DNA of 13,915 nucleotides from Betaproteobacteria bacterium (GTDB lineage: Bacteria > Pseudomonadota > Gammaproteobacteria > Burkholderiales > Burkholderiaceae), in the NCBI GenBank assembly GCA_018969885.1, contig JAGWXN010000055.1, positions 1 to 13,915 of the forward strand. The letters run 5' to 3'. Below the pieces are notes generated by a model that did not search any database, was not told the DNA's origin, and saw only the letters and a program-made list of their open reading frames with translations. This document shows positions 8,615 through 13,915 of this stretch, one piece after another (the first letter of the stretch is position 1; each line of letters opens with the position of its first letter). The position numbers and the translations under genes are program-made.

Positions 8615-9937
8615 ATGCCAGACGCGCACTCCCCCGGCTCTGCCTCCGTTACCTTCACGCTGCTTTTCCTGTCCGCGCTCATTGTGTCCACCTTGCTGCG
8701 GCTGTGGCTTGCAGCGCGGCAGGTACGGCATGTGGGTCGGCATCGTTCCTCGGTGCCTGCCGCCTTTGCAGAGCGCATCACACTTGCCCAGCACCAGCGC
8801 GCGGCCGACTACACCGCAGCGCGAGTGCATCTGGGTATTCTCGAGATGCTCGCGCAGGCCGCGTGGCTGATCGTGCTCACCGTGTTGGGGGGGCTCCAGT
8901 TTTTCATCATGGCAAGCGGGCTCCTGCCCGAGGCCCTTGGCTGGTTGCGTCCGCTTCTGCTGCTTGTCCTGGTAAGCGTCACGAGTGCACTGATCGATAT
9001 GCCCTTTGCCTGGTGGCGCCAGTTCAGGCTCGAGCAACGCTTTGGCTTTAATCGGATGACGCCGGCGCTATTCATTGCTGACGCGCTGAAAGGGGCCCTC
9101 GTCATGACCGTGCTGGGGCTGCCGCTCGCCGCAGCGGTGCTCGCCCTGATGAACGCTGCAGGCCCGTTATGGTGGCTCTGGGCATGGTGTGTCTGGATGG
9201 GCTTCAATGTCGTGGTGCTGCTGGTGTATCCCACGCTGATCGCGCCGCTCTTTAACCGCTTCGAGCCCTTGCCCCAGGGCGAGATCCGTGAACGGGTGGA
9301 GCAACTCCTCGCCCGCACCGGGTTCGCAGCAGGCGGCCTGTTCGTCATGGATGGCAGCCGACGCTCGGCGCATGGCAATGCCTACTTCACCGGCTTTGGC
9401 CGCTCGCGACGCATTGTGTTCTTCGACACGCTGCTCAATCAGCTGAACGCTGACGAAATCGAGGCGGTCCTCGCGCACGAGCTCGGCCACTTCCGGCTGA
9501 AGCATCTGGTGAAACGGCTGGTGATGATGTCGGTCGCGAGCCTGGCTGCGCTCGCGCTTCTGGGCTGGTTGAGCGAACAGACCTGGTTTTACGAAGGACT
9601 GGGCACCTCGCCCGACGGGGTCACCCGCAACGCGGCTGCGCTGCTGCTGTTCATGCTGGTGGTACCGGTGTTCGGTTTTCTGCTGGCCCCCCTGGGCAGC
9701 TGGCTGTCACGACGCGATGAGTTCGCTGCCGACGCGTGGGCCGCAGCACTCACCGGACCCCAGCCGCTCGCCAACGCGCTGCTCAAGCTCTACCAGGACA
9801 ATGCGGCCACGCTCACCCCTGATTCGCTCTACTCGGCGGTTTACGACTCCCATCCGCCTGCCCCGCAGCGAATTGGCCGACTGCTTGCTGCCGGCTCTGC
9901 ACGGCCGGGCCCAGTCACCGCTTCGGCGCCTGCTTGA
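8615..9937 (+). CDS. M48-family (Ste24/CAAX protease 1-like) membrane metallopeptidase
   Basis: The protein has 440 residues from the ATG at 8615; an in-frame GTG at 8588 would add nine residues, but it lies upstream of the candidate transcription start. The N-terminal half has several hydrophobic segments and the [14 protein letters not shown] block typical of the Ste24 N-terminal domain. The zinc site is H288-E-L-G-H292, with a third ligand at E369 in [16 protein letters not shown] and the downstream YDSHPP segment are hallmarks of the Ste24 branch rather than HtpX. Bacteria lack prenylated CAAX proteins, so the likely role is inner-membrane protein quality control or processing; the substrates are unknown. 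It is divergent from orn, and its TGA overlaps the TTG start of rsgA, indicating an M48-rsgA unit. Confidence 0.93.
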   Translation: MPDAHSPGSASVTFTLLFLSALIVSTLLRLWLAARQVRHVGRHRSSVPAAFAERITLAQHQRAADYTAARVHLGILEMLAQAAWLIVLTVLGGLQFFIMASGLLPEALGWLRPLLLLVLVSVTSALIDMPFAWWRQFRLEQRFGFNRMTPALFIADALKGALVMTVLGLPLAAAVLALMNAAGPLWWLWAWCVWMGFNVVVLLVYPTLIAPLFNRFEPLPQGEIRERVEQLLARTGFAAGGLFVMDGSRRSAHGNAYFTGFGRSRRIVFFDTLLNQLNADEIEAVLAHELGHFRLKHLVKRLVMMSVASLAALALLGWLSEQTWFYEGLGTSPDGVTRNAAALLLFMLVVPVFGFLLAPLGSWLSRRDEFAADAWAAALTGPQPLANALLKLYQDNAATLTPDSLYSAVYDSHPPAPQRIGRLLAAGSARPGPVTASAPA

Positions 9938-10836
9938 GCCAGACCGCCGGTACCGTCATCGCCTCGCACGGCCGCCAGCTCCTGGTGGCTGTCGACGGTG
10001 AGGCCGCCCGCCCACGAGAGGCAGTCACCCGCGGGCGCCGCACCGACTGCTGTGTTGGCGATCGCGTCGCCCTCACGCTTAGCGGAGACCGCCAGGCGGC
10101 CATCGAGCAGATCCTGCCGCGCACCAACCTCATGATGCGAAGCGACGCCGGTCGCAGCAAAGCCCTGGCAGCCAATGTGGATCGGGTCGCGGTGGTGGTG
10201 AGCGCCGAGCCTCCGTTTTCCGAGGAGCTCCTGATGCGTGTACTGGCCGTGGCGGCCAACGAGGAGATCCCAGCCATGATCGTGGCCGGCAAGTGCGATC
10301 TGCGCGACGCGCATGCGCAGATCGAGCCCCGGCTCACGCTCTATGAATCGCTGGGCTGGCCTGTGGTGCGAATCAGCGCGCGTGCCGAGCCCGAGGCCAG
10401 CCTCCGGGCGCTCGTGCCGCTATTGGGCGGTCAACGCACCCTGCTGCTGGGCCAGAGCGGCATGGGCAAGTCCACGCTGGTGAATTTGCTGGTGCCGCAC
10501 GCCGATCAGGCCACCCGCGAAATTTCGGTGGCCCTCTCGAGCGGTCGCCACACCACCAGTTTCTGTCGAATGTTCGGCCACAGCGAACGACTGCCCGAGG
10601 GCTCCACGGTGATCGACTCGCCGGGGTTCCAGCTGTTTGGCATTGCCCACCTGTCGCGCTCGCAGCTGATGCACGCGCTGCCCGATTTCCGGCCGCTGCT
10701 GGGTCAGTGCCGGTTCAGTAACTGCCTGCATCGGGATGAGCCAGGCTGTGCCGTGCACGCGGGCATCCGGTCAGGTCAGGTGGATGAGCGAAGGCATCAG
10801 ATTTACCTGTCGATGCTGCACGACTCGCTCAGCTAA
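9934..10836 (+). CDS. rsgA: Ribosome small subunit-dependent GTPase RsgA
   Basis: The protein has 300 residues. RsgA is a circularly permuted GTPase that checks late 30S maturation. An N-terminal OB-fold is followed by PRTNLMMRSDAGRSKALAANVD, a well-known block of the family. The permuted order G4-G1-G3 is seen: G119-K120-C121-D122 (G4), G173-QSGMGKST (P-loop), and D228-SPGF (G3). The C-terminal zinc site is C259, C264, H266 and C272. The G4 motif is unusual: the Asn of NKxD, which reads the guanine base, is Gly here. The TTG start at 9934 overlaps the M48 stop (TTGA) and has no Shine-Dalgarno of its own, so translation probably depends on the upstream gene. Its stop is seven bases from the stop of the convergent CobD/CbiB-like gene. 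Confidence 0.96.
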   Translation: MSQTAGTVIASHGRQLLVAVDGEAARPREAVTRGRRTDCCVGDRVALTLSGDRQAAIEQILPRTNLMMRSDAGRSKALAANVDRVAVVVSAEPPFSEELLMRVLAVAANEEIPAMIVAGKCDLRDAHAQIEPRLTLYESLGWPVVRISARAEPEASLRALVPLLGGQRTLLLGQSGMGKSTLVNLLVPHADQATREISVALSSGRHTTSFCRMFGHSERLPEGSTVIDSPGFQLFGIAHLSRSQLMHALPDFRPLLGQCRFSNCLHRDEPGCAVHAGIRSGQVDERRHQIYLSMLHDSLS

Positions 10837-10843
10837 CGCGCAG

Positions 10844-11815
10844 CTACTGTCCCAGCCAGGCCGCAACGCTCACCATGGCAAATAGGCCGGCCCAGAGAAT
10901 GACGGATCGCCAGACCAGTCCGACAGCGCTTCGCAGCCCGCCCGCATCGGGCGCCACGCCCTGCCACTCGAACCCCTGATCGCCCGAGGCCCAGCGCGCC
11001 TCGAGCGCAGGCTCGGCGATGCGCATACCGAGCGCCCCACCCCCCGCGGCGAGGAGCAGCGCACGCTGTTCGCTGCCAGTGCCCGCAGCCACGGCGCCCC
11101 GCCAGCAGAACACCGCATCTTCGAAGTTACCGACGATCGCAAAGCCCGCCGCCGAGAGCCGGACCGGTAGCCAGTCGATCAGTTTGTAGAGCAAACCGGC
11201 CACAGCGCCATAGGGTTCATTGACCTTGGACTCGCCGTGGGCAACGGGCGAATCCCAGCGACGCGCGAGCGACTCGGCCAGCCGGTAGAGAACCGGTCCG
11301 ATCGGACCGGGCAGGATCATGTACCAGAAGAGCGGCGCGAACACGTGACGGTGTGAAGCCACCAGCGCGTGGGCGATGGCGAGGCGGCACACCACCTCCA
11401 CCGAGGCGTCACGCGCAGGCATGTCGATTCGGTCATCGGACGACGACGCAGTGAGCCAACGTTCGAGTACCCGACGCGCGCCGGGCAGATCGTCGGCGGC
11501 CAACACCACCTGAATTTCGGTGAATGCGTGGCTGAATTGCCGAAAGCCCACGGTGAGGTAAAGCACCAGAATATGGAAGATGACCACGGCAGCGGGGTGG
11601 ATTTGCGCAGCCACCCAGTCCCCCAGACCGACCAGCCCGAGCGTGACCACGGCCATCAGCGCCCAGCCGATGGCACCATGCTGACGCTGGCCGGCGTCGG
11701 TGCTGCCGCGGACCAGATCAGCGAGCCCACCGACCAGCCGATGGGCCGCGTTATCGGCCGGCAACGGGCGGACCTGCTCAATCAGCAACGCGATGACCAG
11801 TGCGATGAATCCCAC
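10844..11815 (-). CDS. CobD/CbiB-like (AmpE-related) membrane protein
   Basis: The protein has 323 residues from a GTG start at 11815. It opens with a hydrophobic segment ending IEQVRPL, has further membrane segments near residues 50-95 and at the C-terminus (SAVGLVWRSVILW), and contains GFRQFSHAFTEI, FAPLFWYMILPGPIGPVLYR, and LIDWLPVRLSAAGFAIVGNFEDA. The last two blocks resemble the PLFW and P-x-R-L regions of CbiB/CobD, the adenosylcobinamide-phosphate synthase of cobalamin synthesis. The acidic ETVAEN-x-x-DG stretch I associate with true CbiB is not seen; the equivalent place reads HALVASHRHVFAPLFW. Proteins of this type are annotated as CobD/CbiB family in Burkholderiales, and their real function is uncertain. 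The gene follows the NUDIX gene by 12 bases and is probably cotranscribed with it. No other cobalamin gene is in the window. Confidence 0.72.
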   Translation of the reverse strand: MGFIALVIALLIEQVRPLPADNAAHRLVGGLADLVRGSTDAGQRQHGAIGWALMAVVTLGLVGLGDWVAAQIHPAAVVIFHILVLYLTVGFRQFSHAFTEIQVVLAADDLPGARRVLERWLTASSSDDRIDMPARDASVEVVCRLAIAHALVASHRHVFAPLFWYMILPGPIGPVLYRLAESLARRWDSPVAHGESKVNEPYGAVAGLLYKLIDWLPVRLSAAGFAIVGNFEDAVFCWRGAVAAGTGSEQRALLLAAGGGALGMRIAEPALEARWASGDQGFEWQGVAPDAGGLRSAVGLVWRSVILWAGLFAMVSVAAWLGQ

Positions 11816-11827
11816 GATCAGACCGTC

Positions 11828-12496
11828 TCAGGCAGAAAGCATGCGATAGAGGTTGCGAAGCATGGCCGCGGTGGCACCCCAGATGAAGTATTCCACTTCA
11901 GTGTCAGGCGAACGCCAGGGCATGGCAAAGAACAGACGTTCCCCGTCATCTGACAGGATACGACGACGCTGATGATGTTGCGGGTTCATCAGAAATTCGA
12001 GAGGGACTTCGAAGACATCGGCCACCTCGTTGGGATCAGGCTTCAGATCGAACCCTGGCTCAAGCAGACCAATCACCGGAGTGACCCGAAAACCGGTTCC
12101 GGTGACGTACTCGGGCATGGTGCCAATCACCTCGATTCGCGAGGATTCGAGCCCCACTTCTTCATGCGCCTCGCGTAGCGCGGTGGCAAGCGGCGATCCG
12201 TCCTGTTCGTCCTGACGCCCGCCTGGAAAAGCCACCTGTCCCGAATGCCGCCTCAAGTGAGCCGTGCGGCGCGTGAGGAGCACCGTCGGCTGGTGGCGAT
12301 GCTGAATGATCGGCACCAGCACTGCTGCCGGGCGAGAACTGTCAAGGAGTCCCGATCGATCCGACAACAGTTCAGGTTCCCAGGCGGGGGGACTGGCAAA
12401 GCGGCTTCGCAATGCCGGCGCTCGCAGGCGATCGGGCGGAACCGGCGGCAGCCGCTCATCGACCACGACCACCGGCCACTGACGGGGATCGACCAT
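11828..12496 (-). CDS. CoA pyrophosphatase, NUDIX hydrolase (NudL/PCD1-like)
   Basis: The protein has 222 residues. It carries the CoA-type signature LLTRRTAHLRRHSGQVAFPGG (ending at residue 93) directly joined to a NUDIX box in which R108-E109 and E112-E113 supply the metal-binding core (ALREAHEEVGL). As in other CoA-type members, the box reads GGxxDxxD at its front, with Asp where general NUDIX boxes have Glu. These enzymes cleave CoA or oxidized CoA to phosphopantetheine and 3',5'-ADP and may clean up damaged CoA. The first roughly 50 residues are a less conserved N-terminal extension. The ATG at 12496 lies 54 bases after the rplS stop on the same strand; that gap holds a GC-rich imperfect hairpin without a T-run, so readthrough from rplS is likely. 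Confidence 0.93.
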   Translation of the reverse strand: MVDPRQWPVVVVDERLPPVPPDRLRAPALRSRFASPPAWEPELLSDRSGLLDSSRPAAVLVPIIQHRHQPTVLLTRRTAHLRRHSGQVAFPGGRQDEQDGSPLATALREAHEEVGLESSRIEVIGTMPEYVTGTGFRVTPVIGLLEPGFDLKPDPNEVADVFEVPLEFLMNPQHHQRRRILSDDGERLFFAMPWRSPDTEVEYFIWGATAAMLRNLYRMLSA

Positions 12497-12550
12497 GGCA
12501 GGCTACGTGGGCCGGGCCTCAGGGGCAGACCCGACCACCCGCGACAGCGA

Positions 12551-12937
12551 TCAGGCGGGCTTTGCCGCGCTCGGGCTCGCTTTGCCCGTGAGCTTTTCGC
12601 GGATACGCGCCGACTTGCCGGAACGGCTGCGGAGGTAGTACAGCTTCGCGCGACGCACATCGCCCCGGCGCTTCACCTCGATGCTCGCGATCAGCGGCGA
12701 GTAGAGCTGGAAGGTCCGCTCAACGCCTTCGCCCGACGAGATTTTGCGGACGATGAAGGAAGAGTTGAGACCGCGATTGCGCTTGGCGATGACCACGCCC
12801 TCGTAGGCCTGGACTCGCTTGCGCGCGCCTTCAACCACGTTGACGCTGACGATGACCGTATCGCCGGGCGAGAAGACAGGAATTTTCTTGCCCAGACGGG
12901 CGATTTCTTCCTGCTCGAGCTGCTTGATGAGATCCAT
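12551..12937 (-). CDS. rplS: 50S ribosomal protein L19
   Basis: The protein has 128 residues; the family usually has 115-130. It starts [13 protein letters not shown] and contains [45 protein letters not shown] and [18 protein letters not shown], unmistakable L19 blocks. The C-terminal tail [10 protein letters not shown] is a small extension. L19 sits at the 30S-50S interface and contributes to bridge B8. The frame is open upstream, but the ATG at 12935-12937 is fixed by the conserved N-terminus and by AAGGAG six bases before it. The gene follows trmD as in the classic rpsP-rimM-trmD-rplS operon, but after an unusually long 286-base spacer with its own candidate promoter. Confidence 0.98.
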   Translation of the reverse strand: MDLIKQLEQEEIARLGKKIPVFSPGDTVIVSVNVVEGARKRVQAYEGVVIAKRNRGLNSSFIVRKISSGEGVERTFQLYSPLIASIEVKRRGDVRRAKLYYLRSRSGKSARIREKLTGKASPSAAKPA

Positions 12938-12943
12938 TGAATG

Positions 12944-12949
12944 CTCCTT
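12944..12949 (-). promoter_or_regulatory. Ribosome-binding site of rplS
   Basis: On the minus strand AAGGAG lies six bases before the rplS ATG, the strongest Shine-Dalgarno match in the window. It overlaps the stop codon (TAAGGAG) of a short open frame running through the spacer, which is noted separately. Confidence 0.85.
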
Positions 12950-12986
12950 AAGCCATCGTCGCGGGCCTCTGCAGCGGCGCGGATGC

Positions 12987-12999
12987 CGGGTAAAACCCG
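12987..12999 (-). repeat. Compact hairpin in the rplS leader
   Basis: CGGGT and ACCCG form a perfect five-base stem around a TTT loop on the minus strand, about 50 bases upstream of the rplS start. No T-run follows, so it is not a standard terminator; it could form part of a leader fold. Confidence 0.4.
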
Positions 13000-13060
13000 A
13001 ACGGTGCGAGCCATCTGCAAGAGCTTGCGGTGCCACGAGGACACACGCTCGCGGGTGTTG

Positions 13061-13074
13061 GATCCCGAAGGATC
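13061..13074 (-). repeat. UUCG-tetraloop hairpin in the rplS leader
   Basis: On the minus strand GATCC-TTCG-GGATC is a perfect five-base stem closed by a C-G pair around UUCG, one of the most stable RNA tetraloops. It lies about 125 bases upstream of rplS. No T-run follows. It suggests folded leader RNA or an RNA-stability element. Confidence 0.5.
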
Positions 13075-13205
13075 ATCCCGGGCCATGCGAGAGGATGGAA
13101 AATCAGAAGGCGGCGAAGCATCCGGAAAAACAACTAGCGATCGGATTGCCCTGCCATCACGCCCTCTGCCCTGCTCTCGGGATTGAATACTCCAGAGAAC
13201 CCGCA

Positions 13206-13235
13206 ATTCTAAGCTGAAACCGCTCAGCGAGGCAA
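13206..13235 (-). promoter_or_regulatory. Candidate internal promoter for rplS
   Basis: On the minus strand TTGCCT (13230-13235, inside the last codons of trmD) and TAGAAT (13206-13211) are 18 bases apart, matching the -35 and -10 hexamers at four and five of six positions. The same -35 hexamer and spacing occur in the candidate rpmE2 promoter. Transcription would start near 13199 and give a leader of about 260 bases before rplS, allowing L19 to be made independently of TrmD. Confidence 0.5.
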
Positions 13236-13915
13236 AACCTGACCTGAGATGAAGGCTTCGTCGGCTGCGCTCAGCCTCCCGTCGCGACGCGCCGCTTCCA
13301 GCAGGTCGGGGCGCTTTCTCAGTGTGGCAAGGAGCGCCTGCTCACGGCGCCAGCGGGAAATCCGCACGTGATGTCCGGAGAGCAAGACCTCGGGAACCGA
13401 GAGGCCCTCAAACAACTCGGGGCGAGTGTAGTGCGGACAATCCAATATGCCCGCAGCAAACGATTCCTGTTCCGCCGAGGTCGAATCGTTGAGCGCGCCA
13501 GGCAGATGACGAACCGCCGCGTCCATCACCATCATCGCTGGCAACTCCCCGCCAGAGACAACGAAGTCGCCGATCGACCACTCATCATCGACATAGCGGT
13601 CCAGGAGTCGCTGATCGATCGCCTCGTAACGACCCGCGATCAGAATTGCCCCCGAAGACAACGCGAGCTCGCGCGCTCGGGCATCGGTGAAGCGTTTCCC
13701 CTGCGGCGACAGCGCAATGACCGGCGCCGCATCCGCTCCTAGCCGGTCGGCGCGCACCGCGGCAATCGCTTCCGCCAGAGGCTGCGCGAGCATCACCATG
13801 CCAGGGCCGCCGCCATAGGGGCGATCATCAACCGTCTTCCAGGCGTCGCGGGTGAAGTCGCGCGGATTCCAGCAGCGCAGCTGCCACAGCCCGCGCTGCA
13901 GCGCGCGCGCGGTGA
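13224..13915 (-). CDS. trmD: tRNA (guanine-N1-)-methyltransferase TrmD (5' end outside window)
   Basis: The visible 229 codons (first full codon at 13913-13911) lack only about the first 20 residues of a protein normally near 250. TrmD uses S-adenosylmethionine to methylate G37 of tRNAs, preventing frameshifts. The trefoil-knot SPOUT features are present: [11 protein letters not shown], the LSPQGKRF segment, GRYEAIDQR, and [31 protein letters not shown] and [16 protein letters not shown] follow in the C-terminal half. The GRYE motif is followed by Ala where Gly is usual in the E. coli-type sequence. The C-terminus ends soon after the family core. It is the first of the minus-strand genes seen here; rimM and rpsP would be expected just beyond the right edge. 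Confidence 0.97.
   Translation of the reverse strand, partial: TARALQRGLWQLRCWNPRDFTRDAWKTVDDRPYGGGPGMVMLAQPLAEAIAAVRADRLGADAAPVIALSPQGKRFTDARARELALSSGAILIAGRYEAIDQRLLDRYVDDEWSIGDFVVSGGELPAMMVMDAAVRHLPGALNDSTSAEQESFAAGILDCPHYTRPELFEGLSVPEVLLSGHHVRISRWRREQALLATLRKRPDLLEAARRDGRLSAADEAFISGQVLPR

Larger units (their letters stand above)
12938..13223 (-). other. Long trmD-rplS spacer, probable rplS leader
   Basis: This 286-base stretch separates trmD from rplS. Read on the minus strand it contains a candidate promoter at its start, a five-base stem capped by a UUCG loop (13061-13074), a second compact hairpin (CGGGT, TTT loop, ACCCG; 12987-12999), and a strong ribosome-binding site at its end. 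A 61-codon frame beginning with TTG at 13133 ends in the TAA that overlaps this site, but its product resembles no known protein and is probably chance. The region may be a regulatory leader for L19 or just a neutral spacer. Confidence 0.45.

Noticed and set aside
10831..10846. AGCT repeats between the convergent rsgA and CobD/CbiB-like stops as a bidirectional terminator
   Set aside because: Only a four-base self-complementary match is present and no T-runs flank it.
12497..12550. GC-rich hairpin between rplS and the NUDIX gene as a terminator
   Set aside because: On the minus strand CGGGTC can pair imperfectly with GGCCCG around nine bases, but no T-run follows, so it gives no real support for termination.
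12245..12940. Plus-strand open frame of 231 codons across the NUDIX gene and rplS
   Set aside because: It lies opposite two well-identified conserved genes and its product is Arg/His-rich without family features.
1..13915. A CRISPR array, mobile element, prophage, toxin-antitoxin or defence system
   Set aside because: No spaced direct repeats, transposase or integrase motifs, tRNA-linked attachment sites or defence-type domains are seen; nearly every base belongs to conserved chromosomal genes.

Overview
This window looks like ordinary chromosome of a GC-rich betaproteobacterium, most likely a member of the Burkholderiales. The evidence is the high GC at third codon positions, a zinc-independent type B ribosomal protein L31, a divergent CobD/CbiB-like membrane protein of a kind I associate with Burkholderiales, and the gene order around orn, an M48 peptidase, rsgA, a CoA-type NUDIX hydrolase, rplS and trmD. 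I cannot name the genus. I see no rRNA, tRNA, insertion sequence, phage, plasmid or CRISPR sequence, and no toxin or defence genes. Coding density is very high, and no gene-free stretch exceeds 300 bases; the longest is 286 bases, between trmD and rplS.

Left part, plus strand (1-4749): the 3' end of a TauD/TfdA-type Fe(II)/2-oxoglutarate dioxygenase; full-length mutS (mismatch recognition ATPase) with an FYE mismatch-reading motif and a C-terminal beta-clamp-binding motif; an exported metallophosphoesterase with a twin-arginine-like leader; and, after a 172-base spacer with a good sigma70-type promoter, rpmE2.

Middle part, plus strand (4798-7907): a polytopic GT-C (ArnT/PMT-like) glycosyltransferase whose stop codon overlaps the GTG start of a MATE-family transporter by four bases, so the two are probably translationally coupled. 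The MATE gene converges on orn (minus strand). orn is divergent from an M48 (Ste24-like) membrane peptidase with only 32 bases between the two start codons. The peptidase stop overlaps the TTG start of rsgA by four bases.

Right part, minus strand (10844-13915): reading leftwards, trmD (its 5' end lies outside the window), rplS, a CoA-pyrophosphatase-type NUDIX hydrolase and a CobD/CbiB-like membrane protein. This is the distal half of the classic rpsP-rimM-trmD-rplS ribosomal/tRNA-modification operon with two downstream genes, and it converges on rsgA. A long trmD-rplS spacer holds a candidate rplS promoter and two compact hairpins.

Functionally the window is mostly housekeeping: DNA repair, ribosome assembly (L31, L19, RsgA), tRNA m1G37 methylation, nanoRNA turnover, CoA pool sanitation and envelope proteins. 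I found no clearly new system. The points most worth a second look are the missing Asn in the RsgA G4 motif, the rplS leader, the CobD/CbiB-like protein outside any visible cobalamin context, and the coupled GT-C/MATE pair.
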